In this document: in pieces, positions 1 through 10,554 of the stretch
Position numbering within the stretch: position 1 is the first letter of the stretch
Layout of the letters: each line of letters opens with the position of its first letter
Assembly (NCBI GenBank): GCA_029449235.1
Contig: JANATG010000005.1
Location: 1,984,001 to 2,048,000 of the forward strand
From: Linnemannia schmuckeri
Lineage: Eukaryota; Mortierellomycota; Mortierellomycetes; Mortierellales; Mortierellaceae
Direction of reading: 5' to 3'
Length of the DNA stretch: 64,000 nt
Position numbers and translations under genes: made by a program
The notes under the pieces: generated by a model
What the model was told of the DNA's origin: nothing
What the model saw: only the letters and a program-made list of their open reading frames with translations
The model's database searches: none

Positions 1-525
1 CTGCTGAGAGGGTAAAAAAAGACGAGAGGGTCAGGGACACCCACCGTACACGGTAATGGTATGTATGCGAAAGCAAATCAGATCGAAGAAACAGTTGGGA
101 GTAAGCCACCGTAGGTTCAAAAAAGAGTGGAAGTATTCGCTATCGACGCGATCTGATTGGCTGCCACGGCCTGAGCTGATATCTGTTTTTTGTGAGTTCC
201 CTTGTTCCCTTGCTCCTTTTTGTTCCCAGTCTATGTCAAGCCCATGTAAATAGCCTGCCTCTCGATTCGCGGTCCTGGCAAACAGGCGATTTTTTTTCTT
301 TCATGTTCGGGGGGTTGTGGTTACACTCTCTCGCTCTTGCTGGCCTTGTTGAATACACTCCGCCCTGGCCAAAAAAAAACTATTTGACATCGCACATTCC
401 TCGAGGCCATCATCTTTTTCTTTTTTTTCTTTTTTCATCTCATTCAGACTTCGACCCTCTCTCATACCCACCCTCCACTTCCTTCTCGACACAGTCTCCT
501 TCGCTCATAGACACACATACACATC
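1..525. other. Upstream region of the Erg25 gene
   Basis: No gene is recognised here. The last 150 bases are CT-rich, as is usual for leaders in this window, and run into the ATG whose last base is removed by splicing (see Erg25). An open frame across 192-638 has no recognisable protein and is mostly this CT-rich leader. Confidence 0.5.
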
Positions 526-2182
526 ATGTAAGTATACAACGCACCAACCATAACTTACCTCCTACCTTTCTTCTCTTTGTTTTTCCCAGGGTCAGGATCA
601 ACGGACACGAAAATACAACAACGGCAGGCGGCGGCTAGAACCGTTCCCTCGCTTCTCTTTCCAGTCAGACTTGCAACGGACAACCTGGCTTTGTAGTTCA
701 GCCATCATTTTCAGGAACAACAATGATCAATACATTTTTTTATCAGTACCCAACCAACAACAAGCAACTGATCGATCCAAGGAATGCAGATCCCACAGCA
801 CACACACACACACACCAACAAGCCAACGCTGAGCCTTTTTTACACGACGCACAGCGGCACCGCCAAAACTGCTACACCGCCCAGAACAATACCTTTTCTT
901 CCCTATCTATGCACAAAGTCGCCTTTTTTTGAGCATAGTTATCTGCGCAATGCGGTGGAACCACTATTGTTATTATTTTTTTTGTTCTCCTTGTGCGACT
1001 ACGACAAGCGACTACACCTTCAGATCGACACACAACGCTCAACTTTCTTTTTTTCATCTTGCGCCAAAAGTCATTCGATCCACACCCTGGAGCGCCTTTG
1101 CACACTACCACAACCCTTTTTTTTTTCCCTTCTCAACCTTTCTTCCCTTTTCAGCGCTTTTCACAACTAATCCACGTTTCTCTTTTTTTCAAACTATGTC
1201 CTCAATAGGAACTCGACGACGACTTTCCTCTCGTCGACATCCTCATACGTCGAGACAAAATGGCAGGCCATGTTTGAGGGCCGTAACGAGGCCCTGGTCA
1301 CCCTGGCCCTCCTCTTCATCTCCCACGAGATCATCTATTTCGCCCGTTGCGTCCCTTACCTCATTGCCGACCAGATCCCTTCCCTCCAAAAGTACAAGAT
1401 CCAACAAAAGACTATTCAGAACACTGCCCAGAACCAGTGGAAGGTCTTCCGTTATGTCTTGATCTCCCACTTTGTGTTTGAGTTGCCTATGATTGTCGGA
1501 TTCCATCCTGTAGCTGTTTACTTTGGCATGGCTATCTCCTCCGTCCCCTTCCCTCCTCTGTAAGTCCTCTTCTTTTCTTCTTTTTCTCCAAGTTCTCTCA
1601 GGTCTTGTCTCTTTATGTTCAGTTGACATTCAACAGCAGGGAATACTAATCATGTCCTACTCCACTTGAAATGAACAAAATAGGTCCAAGATGGCGTTCC
1701 AGATCTTTTTGTTCTTCGTCTTTGAGGACTTCTTCCACTACTGGGCTCACCGCGGTCTCCACTACGGCCCCTTCTACAAGCACATCCACAAACTCCACCA
1801 CGAATGGTCCGCACCCTTCGGCCTTGCCGCAGAATACGCCCACCCCATCGAAGTCATGATCCTCGGTACCGGAACCATCGCCGGCCCTCTCATGTGGTGC
1901 TACGCCACCGGCGATCTCCACCTCATCACCACCCTCACCTGGATGACCCTCCGTTTGTTCCAGGCTGTTGAGGCTCATTCCGGATACGATTTTCCTTGGT
2001 CGACTCACAACTGGCTCCCTGGTTGGTCGGGCGCTGAGCACCATGATTACCATCATATGGCATTCACCAACAACTTCTCAACTTCCTTCCGGTGGTGGGA
2101 TCATATCTTTGGAACTAACAAGAAGTACATTGCATACAAAGAGCGTAAGGCTGCCGAGGCCAAGGCCAAGAAGGCTCTGTAA
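526..2182 (+). CDS. ERG25: C-4 methylsterol oxidase (Erg25), start codon split by an intron
   Basis: Exons 526-527, 1209-1559 and 1684-2182 give 283 residues. Erg25 oxidises the C-4 methyl groups of 4,4-dimethylsterols in the ER during sterol synthesis. The fatty-acid-hydroxylase/sterol-desaturase histidine boxes are visible: HYWAH (136-140), HKLHH (153-157) and HHDYHH (237-242). There are several hydrophobic segments, and the protein ends KKAL, a KKXX ER-retrieval signal. The first exon contributes only AT of the ATG; G arrives from base 1209 after a 681-nt intron (donor GTAAGT at 528, acceptor CAATAG at 1203-1208). Starting instead at the ATG at 1270 would lose the Trp-Gln-Ala segment that aligns with the conserved WAAW region of yeast Erg25. 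The second intron (1560-1683) has standard sites and joins the frame exactly. The family assignment is firm; the first exon rests on frame and consensus only. Confidence 0.93.
528..638 (+). other. Alternative short intron (528-589) opening a 16-codon frame
   Basis: The donor at 528 can also pair with a strong acceptor TTTTCCCAG ending at 589. This makes a 62-nt intron of typical fungal size with a CATAAC branch-like site. Joining AT to base 590 also restores ATG, followed by 15 codons and TAG at 636-638. That transcript would not encode Erg25. It could be a splicing-controlled decoy or simple noise; the sequence alone cannot decide. Confidence 0.4.
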
Positions 2183-2403
2183 AGGGTCTCTTTGTTTTTT
2201 TTTCGTTCCTTCTACCTTTGTTTCTTTTTGATATTTCTTGTTTTTTTCCTGTAGCAATTCCCCCCATTCTTCATTTCGTTAGACATATTAAATCATATTT
2301 CGTCAAAAAATTCATTGGACCAGGAAAATCAGGAGATTTTTTATTGTTGTTGTTGCTCGGTTCTGTTTCACAAGGACAAGAGAAGAAACACGGTGCCTGA
2401 AAG

Positions 2404-2436
<33 letters not shown>

Positions 2437-2710
2437 GGACTGTCACTCTTGTAAAGATCTGCACGAAAATTAAGCGGCTACTAGGAAAAATTGATGAATG
2501 TATGTGCAAAAAGATTAAATAGAGGTGACAGCCCAGTTCTTTGGGCCCTCATGCGAACCGAATAAATCAAAAAAACAAACAAGGACGAAGCGAGATAACA
2601 CAACCAACAAACAACGGTAAAAGGTATCCAAATGCAGACTTCCGAAAATAAGGGACAAGGAGAGGAAGGTGGGGACAAAATCATCCGTTGTGCGATCGAT
2701 CTACGTGCGT
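2183..2710. other. Convergent 3' region between ERG25 and the glucosyltransferase
   Basis: This holds the 3' flanks of two convergent genes. A run of about 29 A occupies roughly 2407-2435. No other gene or RNA is seen. Confidence 0.6.
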
Positions 2711-5700
2711 TCAGACAAATTGAGAGGACTTGGAGGATTTAGAGGATCCCATAGAAGAAGCGGAAATGGCCCGACGGATCCTTAGGCTATCGCCACGATG
2801 GCGACGACGACTCAACGAATCCGAAAGATATGGCTCCACCGCCTTGGACAGCGCATCCTCTTCTGCGGACAGACGTCGACGACTAGTAGTGCTCCTCAGC
2901 TCCCGTCGCTCTCCCTCTTCTCCCTCTGGCTGCAATCCATTTTCCTGATTCTGATCGTGCTTGACAATGATAGGATCAGCAGAATGCACCTTAGAGTTGA
3001 GCATTTTCAACCGACTACTCCGCCTCAAAACGGTTTCTCCGGTCGTCTCGGAATCCCGAATCACATCGCCGCTGCTATGTGCGCCCTCGCTCTTTGCTCG
3101 CGTCAACGACAGTTTCGGCCGAGGTCCCTTGCCCAATGATGTTGAAGATGATGTAGGACTACTTGTCCCTTCCAACATCATCTCCACTCCCTCCTCATCC
3201 TCCATATCGTCTTCCTCATCCTCATCTTCTTCCTCTTCCATGTTTCCGTTCCGCTGACTCTTAATCAAAATGTCCACTACAAAGTGAATTACAGCCAGAG
3301 TACTGCTGACGAACGAGATCACGGCAGGCCGACGGAAAAAGCTCCTCAGTGACGCCTGTGTCGAAGATGGCACAACTGTGTTCGCAATGTGGGCAAACGA
3401 GGTCGATGTTGATGGCGAAGAAGATAGTAACGTCGTCGCAGTTGAACCAAAGGCAGAGGTAGAAGGAGGGGGAGTCAGAGGGCGAACAGTCGCGTCTCTA
3501 AGCAGCAGGAATGTCTGGTCACGCCAGTCAACCGTCGATCCAGCAACGGCATAGGCAAACAATGGTAAAGCTGCCAATTCCCGCAAGGACCATGCCATTA
3601 GGAATCCCCTCAAGTTTTCGACCTTCTCGCCCGACAGAGCTTGGTACATCGATAAGTCAACCCAGAACCAGCAGACAATGTGAAACGCCAAAAAGTTCAA
3701 AAAGTGCGTCTGCCACAATAGGTTGAATCCATACGACGCCACCAATCCGCAGCCAATCATCTCGATAAAGGGTTCCACCACCGTCGCCGCTGTCACCGTG
3801 TACTTGCGAATCCTGGTCCATCGCGCCCGTCTCAAAAAGTAGTCCGAGGTCGTCATCGATCCAAGTGTCTGGTACGCCAAATCGCTGGTCATCTCGTGCT
3901 TGTAACCCATGTTGAAGATTTCTGTTGCCACCAAGTTGTCCTCAGCCATGTACTTTCCGAACCTCGCCAAACCACCGACTTTGTCAAGATCCGAACGCCT
4001 GTACAGACTCGACTTTCCAACAACACATGAGGCCAGCCCAGTCCAGTTGATAAAGAGGTACATCTTAGCGTGAACAGTGTCCAAGAACATGAGTTCCAGT
4101 TCCGATCCAAGAGATTTGGGCTGCACACCGACAGGAAGATGATGCACGAGTCCTACATCTGGTTGCATCATCTTGTCGACCGACCGTCCCATGCATCCCG
4201 GGTCGACATAGACATTCGAATCCTGAATCCAGAGGATATCGTACTTAGCCGACTCGTACGACCGGATCATGTTGTTGATCTTCGGGTTAATGCCAACGTT
4301 CCTTTCGCCTAGAAAATGTACATGGTGTTAAAGTATGAGTGAAAGAGAGAAGGGTTCAGGCAAAACTGTAATTGTTCTTTGTGCCGCCTAGAATTCATTC
4401 TGGTGGACCCTGCGTTGGGCTTTTGGTGTTTTTTTATCACGTAAGTTGGGTGCGTAAATGAAACGCGTCTCCTTCCCTCTCCTCACCCCTGAGTGTGCGT
4501 GTCTCTATGTCCCTGGATGGCATCGAAATAAAACCATGACCCTTTTTCAATTGCAATTTCAATCCCTTGGGGTACAACTTTCGCTGGGATGCGATGTATT
4601 TCTTCCCCACCCCTCTCTTTGCCGCCATATTGCTCCTCTACTGCTGCAGCTTGGTACTAACTCAGTCAGACATATGTATCCCTCACTCTCTCCCAGTTGA
4701 AGAGAACAGCAACAACAAACAACCCTAGGCAAGGAAGAATAGAATTCCTCTTGTCCAAATGTCGAAATAAGATAAAAGAGCTGCTCAGAGACTAACGTTG
4801 ACACAACTTGTCCAACTCTCTTTTTGTCCAATATTCCACTTTCCAGGACATGGCTTTCAACTCCTAGTCCTGGCGGTCTTCCTTTTTCAATATGCGCTGG
4901 CTTGACTGCGCTCATGAGCAGCAAGCAGCTGTTATTTGCCTTTTAAGATTGCTGCTCCTCTATTTTTTCAGTTGATTGCACTGCTCTCTTCGTTTGTTTG
5001 TACTCTTTTTCTCCACGAGTCAAAAGCCCCGCTTCACTGTATCCTTATTACAAACACTTGTTAGCAGGTGAGAAAGTTGTGAAGAAAGAAAAGAGAAAAA
5101 CAGTGGTATGCAGATGAAAGAAAGGAAGGAGGAACTCCTTACCAATAATAAGACGAGCATCGACGTGCGGATACTTTTTCATGAGATCAAGGACGATATC
5201 GATGGCTGGGTCGGAAGATTGAGCAACGGAAAATATGATCTCGAAACGCGGATACTCCTGGTAGAAACTTGATGCCAAGTTTTCGTACATATTACAATCG
5301 ACACCTCGCAGTGGCCGGATGATAGATACACCAGGTGCGACATCCTTGGGGAGAAGTGAAGAAGCTGATCGTTTATGTTTTCCAGAGTATCTCGTTCGAC
5401 TGTGAGTGAATGGAGGAGAAAGAAGTCAAAGTAAACAAAAATAAGTAACTGTGCTGTACTTGTTTCTGCGTGGTGGGCATATACTTCATTGTTCTCCAAG
5501 CTGGGCGTAAAAGAAGACAAAGTCGGGCTGATAGGTTGCATGCAGAAATAGATCGCATAAGTGTATCTAGTTAAACGTATCCTTTCATAACACAAAGCAA
5601 GGATCTGCTTGTACTGATGGCCGAACAATTCGCCCAATTGACTCTCGGTGTGTTGACCACGTCCACAGTGCGTGTAATACAACACTCAGGAACCATTTGC

Positions 5701-6135
5701 CCATTTTTGTCAATCAGTCAATCAGTCAATCAGTCAATCAGTCAATCAGTCATAACAACATCAACGTGCTGCTGATAAGTGGACGCCGCATGGAAGGCTA
5801 AAAACAAAGATAAAAAAGTCCGAAGCGGCGAGACAAAGAAGGTCTGCTTGGAAACAAGCAAGGACTCGTTCTTCCTTGTCCATATTTCTGCGCGGGGAAA
5901 AAAGGGAAAGCCAAAGAGTTGCGGAAAAAGTGAGAATATATTACCTGATGGCGATGGCGGAGAGAGCGGCGGTGAAGGAGAAGAACCAGAAAAAGATGGA
6001 CAGGACCATGCAGACAAGCTGCAAGGTCGAATGTCGCTCCCATACGGATGCAAGGGGTTCAGGTGGATGGGGGTCGATTCTGATCAAGGGCGATTCGCAT
6101 CCTGTCAGGTATTCCAAGTGATCGTGGTCGTTCAT
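2711..6135 (-). CDS. Ceramide glucosyltransferase (glucosylceramide synthase) with long acidic tail
   Basis: Exons on the minus strand are 6135-5945, 5399-5143 and 4308-2711, giving 681 residues. The enzyme transfers glucose from UDP-glucose to ceramide in Golgi/ER membranes (GT21). An N-terminal membrane anchor (about 42-63) is followed by the family core: GVSIIRPLRGVD near 87-98, DPAID near 127-131, NPKINN near 157-162, the WIQDS segment with D179, the AED aspartate D273 and the RRARW form of the (Q/R)XXRW motif at 309-313. Further membrane segments follow, as in animal GCS. The human enzyme is 394 residues. Here about 250 residues follow residue 428, with one more likely membrane segment (about 475-499), a Glu/Asp-rich stretch (506-523) and a Ser/Arg-rich end. 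Phases across both introns match exactly. Confidence 0.92.
5711..5750. repeat. Perfect 8-bp tandem repeat, five copies
   Basis: The unit CAATCAGT is repeated five times without error inside the first intron of the ceramide glucosyltransferase gene. A perfect array of this length should be polymorphic between strains. Confidence 0.95.
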
Positions 6136-9100
6136 GTTGCGTATATATGTATGGTTGAGTTGGTGTGGAGGAGGAGAAACGGAAAAAAGGAGCGAGAGGT
6201 AGACAAGGACTGAGAAGGGCGTGTTTGCTTTTGTTGCAAGAGGTAAGAGAGCTGAAGGAGAGAAAGAGAAGGTGAGGGGTCGGTGTAGGAGAGACTGTAA
6301 GGGTGCGTATTTGTCGGTTGACTCGATAGTTTGTTGTCGCAGAAGAAGGAGGTGTGTCTTTGTTGTTGTTGATGTTGTTGCGATTGAGAGAGAAAGCGAG
6401 AGGAAAAGTTGGTAGGAAGGAAGAGAAAAAGAAAGAGAAGAGCGAGGGGAAAGAAGATGAAAGGAACGAAGAGCTGGAGAAAGGGGTGATGAACGGTGTA
6501 CTGTATGCAGAAGAAGGAAAAAAACAAGGGGTTACTGCGTTTATGTGAGGATGTGTTCCAAGAGACAACGATAAACGCAGAAAAAAAAGGAAAAGAAGTC
6601 AGGGGTCGATGAGGTACGTGAGTCTGAGGAGGGTATGTTGTGTATGCGTATATTTGTTTTGTTAGGATGTGTTTCGTGATCAACCGAAATGAAATGAATG
6701 AGAGAGAATGAATAGAAGAGATGAGCGGATGAAGAAAAAAAAGAAGAATGCCGAGGAAGATTAATAAGAAAAGAAAGAATAGAAGACGAGGTGATGGTAG
6801 TGAGAGCACAGAGGCCTGAATAAAATGGATAAGGAAAAAGAGCGGTGGGATAGGAGTCAAGCAAGGAAGGAAAGGGTGGCTTTCAGACGCGAATGCAATG
6901 CAGTGGACAGAAACAAGATGGATCGATCGACCTCCTCCTCTCTCTGTGTCCTGTCATCCAACCTGTTCTCGTTTGTTTCTCAGGGTCCAGTTCGCCAACA
7001 GCCCTGACCCCTCCTGCTCCAGTCTAACTCTTTTCCTTGGGCAAAGCACAGACGGAAAAGAAAAAAAATCATACCCTTGATACACAGCGTAAGCATGTAA
7101 ATAATGACGATTCTTTCTCCGTTCTCCGACACACACAAACACACACACTCTTATTCGTGTGTTGATGTCATGGTTTACATGGCCGGCTGGCAGGCCTTTG
7201 CTCAACCGCATCATCGCAACAAGAACGGACACACAGCAGACACACCACCACCTAGCAAGCATCGTCTTCGTCGCCTGGTAGTAAGTGGCACATCCCACTA
7301 AGCTTCACTCTGGCACACAAACATTTATCGTCAGTCGCTATTTTTTTTCACACTACTCCAGGGAACACTATCAACCCAAACATCAGGATGACATCCCTTC
7401 CACGACGTTTTCTAATTATCTATGAACACAAGCCTCATAACTGCACCCTACATAACAATAGTACCATCGTGTCTTCCTCCCACACACTTCTGCGAGTTTG
7501 TTTTCTAGGTCAACGAATAGGTAGGCGTCAATTAATGACCCTAATCGCGTCTATGCCATTGTTCAATTAGGAGTGGGCGTAGTCCTAGCTAAAAGCGTAC
7601 ATTGCCGCCTTTTTGGAACCCCCTCTCGTGCTTCATAGTTATTCATGATCACAAGGAATGTGGGATACTACCATCTTCCAATCAATGGCCAAGGTTCAAC
7701 AGCATGGGTAGTTACTCTACTGTCTTAACGGGGTTGGTGCATCATCTCGTACACGCCTTTCACAACAGCCACGCCGTCCTCATTTTTTGAACTTTTTACG
7801 TCTCGGTGAGGGGTTTGAGTTGTGGGTTCTATAGTTTTCTCCGGTGGATACGTGTAAGACCCATATGTCACGTCCAGACTCATAAAACGTGGGGCCTCAG
7901 TATTTTTTAGGGACGATCGTCAATTGACACGTTGAGTTGTCTGACCCGAACGTCCAATGGCGATCGAAAACTTGAGTTGTACTGCTTGTGGAAAATAAAA
8001 CTGATGCTCGGTGGTGTATTTGCTAAAGAGAACATCACAAATGAAGCTAATCGACTCCCAGAGGTGCGAGTGAGCACCAAGGGGACAACCTTTTATGTAT
8101 ATATGAAGGAGGGAAAAAAATGAGCGTTGATGTTTGTATATGATCGACAGCAGATCGACAGCACTCAACAGAGGACAATTCGAGTTGGGATCTGCAAGAA
8201 AAGGGAAAGGTTCTTCGCCATCGCAAGAGTTCATTTGTTGCTGATTTTCATCACTTTGGATTGTCTTCTCTGTTCCCGGATTTTGAGACACCCACTTGTC
8301 CTTACCTTTTGAGGAAACATGCCATTACTCTCCTTTCTTCAAGATCTCTGGCACTTTTTCTTTTCTTTGGTATGAGTGAGCGTGTCAGAGCCATAGATCT
8401 AACAAACATGCAAGTCTATTAAACTCTTGCAGACAGCATTGGGGGCTGGATGCATAAAAAAAGAGCGAGTAGGATGAGCAGTCGCAGTTACAAGATGATG
8501 TAGAATGCAATGAACAAGACTGAACACACAGCGGGGCCCGGAAATACATATCGCTGACTATTTTTATGAATCCTAGCTTGTGTAGATAGATAATTGAAGG
8601 TGGCCACATATAGGACTGAAGGGGTGGTGTCGGACTCTTTTGGTGGTGCAAAAGGGAGTGAGTACATCGGACGTTTGGACGAGAGCCGCACTTTTTTTTC
8701 GATTGCATTAGGTACAAAGGAAGTGTTGAGAACACCACACCGACTCGACATGCAGACAGACAGAAAGGGACGGTGCAATCTAACTGACGATAGAACCCAA
8801 TGGACAAAATTATGAGTCCCTTTTGGGTGTGCTGTGATTTGATGTCTAGCTCTGCTCTGTTTGTGGCGTTTGAAGTTGAGATCGTGTCAGCGGCATCTGA
8901 CAGCTGGACAAGGTCAATGGAAAAAGTATTGAAATAGCCGGCGGGTGGGTTGAATAGGTGAGTGGGTACCTAAGCCAGTCGCCACTTTAATTACTATTTT
9001 TCCTTCCCTCCCTTATCATTTATCCTTCACAACCAACTTCCTTTCTCTTTTCTTTTCCTTTTTCTTTTGTTTTCTTTAGACTTTGCATTCTCCCCCGATT

Positions 9101-10554
9101 CACGGCTCCCCTTCCTCGACGATATTCAATCAATCCATACAACCCTTGTTTACGACTCTCACACAACAACATCTACCCATCAGCGGCACTCTTTGCACTT
9201 TGCATTCGCATATCCATACGCAACATACACTTCACTCACTCACTCACTCACGCCATATCCCCCCCCCCCGCTTCCATCCAAGAGCCTCTTTCCCCATCCT
9301 CCGTCTCTTAGACTTCACGATCCAGCACAACAGGAATACAGCACGCAAAGGAATATATACACTTACCAGCCTCCTCCTTCTAAGACTCTTCTGCAAACAC
9401 CCTCAGGAAAACTCAATCAACAATCAATTCAATTTGTTTGTTTCAGGCACTATCAGTCCTCATCCATCAGCGCCAATCAGTCTCAGATCCCTTGACCCAA
9501 AAGTCCACCAGGACAGCGCCCCGCCCTATTTCAGACCCTTTTTGAACGAACATCCTTCATCCTTTGTCTTGCAAGGTAAGAAGCGAATTGAAAGGAATGG
9601 GTATAGCTCCCTTTACGTTGTCCACACTCCACTATCTCTTCTTCTTCCTCTTATTTAACTTCTTTCCTTCCCGCGACAAAAACCTGATCATGGACAACAA
9701 CAATTACTGCTTGTTGTTGGGTGAGAAAGCCCCTGTACTCATCCATTATCCACAACACCTGGTCTTCTACCCCCCTCCACCTGAAATACCTTTTTGCTCA
9801 TTTTGCTTCCATCATCGTTTTGTTTTGTGTTTATTTGCTTTTTTATTGTTTGTTTCTGCTCCTTTTCTTCCCTGTTTGTTTGTTTGTTTGTTTGTTGTTG
9901 TGGTTTGATGAAGTGTTGAGTTGGAAAAAATACTGGACTACCCTCCAATCACCACCGTGAATTGAGCTAATTGCAAGCGAGCTTGTGTGTGTACCTGGTT
10001 TCTTGTTTACTTATGGCCTGGGTATGTGTATGGACTATGGAGTGTGCTCCTGTTGTTGCACCATACCTCATTCACAGACTAAAAAAGGGCAGAAGATGAA
10101 GGGATGGTGAACGAATGCGGAATCCTCATTGGACTCGAAAATAGCATTACCAAACAACCGTGGCCCTCTCAATTCAGGAACAATAGCATCACATAGCAAC
10201 GACCATACTTTTGTTTCTTTTCTTTTCTCGCTCTTCTTGTTTACTCTCTTCTTCACCTTAACATTCTCTTTCGTGCTATTTACCCGTCCGTGGTTAGTTG
10301 GTTCCACTTTCATTTATTACACCAAATCCGCACATTGATTCTCTCTCTTCTTTCTTCTTGTCCTTACTACTACCTCTTGCTCTTGCACCCTCCATTCTCA
10401 CATCCACTACTCACCTCTCCACATATACCCGCTTCCTTCACAACAATCGGAACTCCTTCACCTACTCCACTCTCCTTTCGCCTTCGCCTCCACCTCCACT
10501 CCCTCAACTCACAACCCATACTCCCTCACAAAACACACACATACATAGCACAAC
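6136..10554. other. Long gene-poor interval between divergent genes
   Basis: I recognise no protein or RNA here. Bases 6136-6860 are purine-rich on the plus strand, i.e. a pyrimidine-rich leader/promoter for the minus-strand glucosyltransferase. Bases 9000-9660 and 10200-10550 are CT-rich and probably belong to the leader of the gene starting at 10555. A donor-like AAGGTAAG at 9574-9581 and an acceptor-like CATAG ending at 10548, just before the ATG, could mark a leader intron. Open frames of 140-240 codons in the CT-rich parts look compositional. Confidence 0.45.

Noticed and set aside
192..638. Plus-strand open frame of 148 codons before ERG25
   Set aside because: It covers the CT-rich leader and only its end overlaps the alternative 16-codon frame; no protein features.
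1270..1563. ATG at 1270 as the Erg25 start
   Set aside because: It would remove the conserved Trp-Gln-Ala segment that reads through from the spliced ATG, and the upstream 20 codons are open and in frame to a good acceptor.
6132..6860. Minus-strand open frame of 242 codons upstream of the glucosyltransferase
   Set aside because: Composition is Phe/Ser/Leu/Pro from the CT-rich leader; no conserved residues.
9083..9658. Open frame of 191 codons upstream of the Kre9-like gene
   Set aside because: His/Ser/Pro/Leu-rich as expected from a CT-rich leader; no conserved motif.
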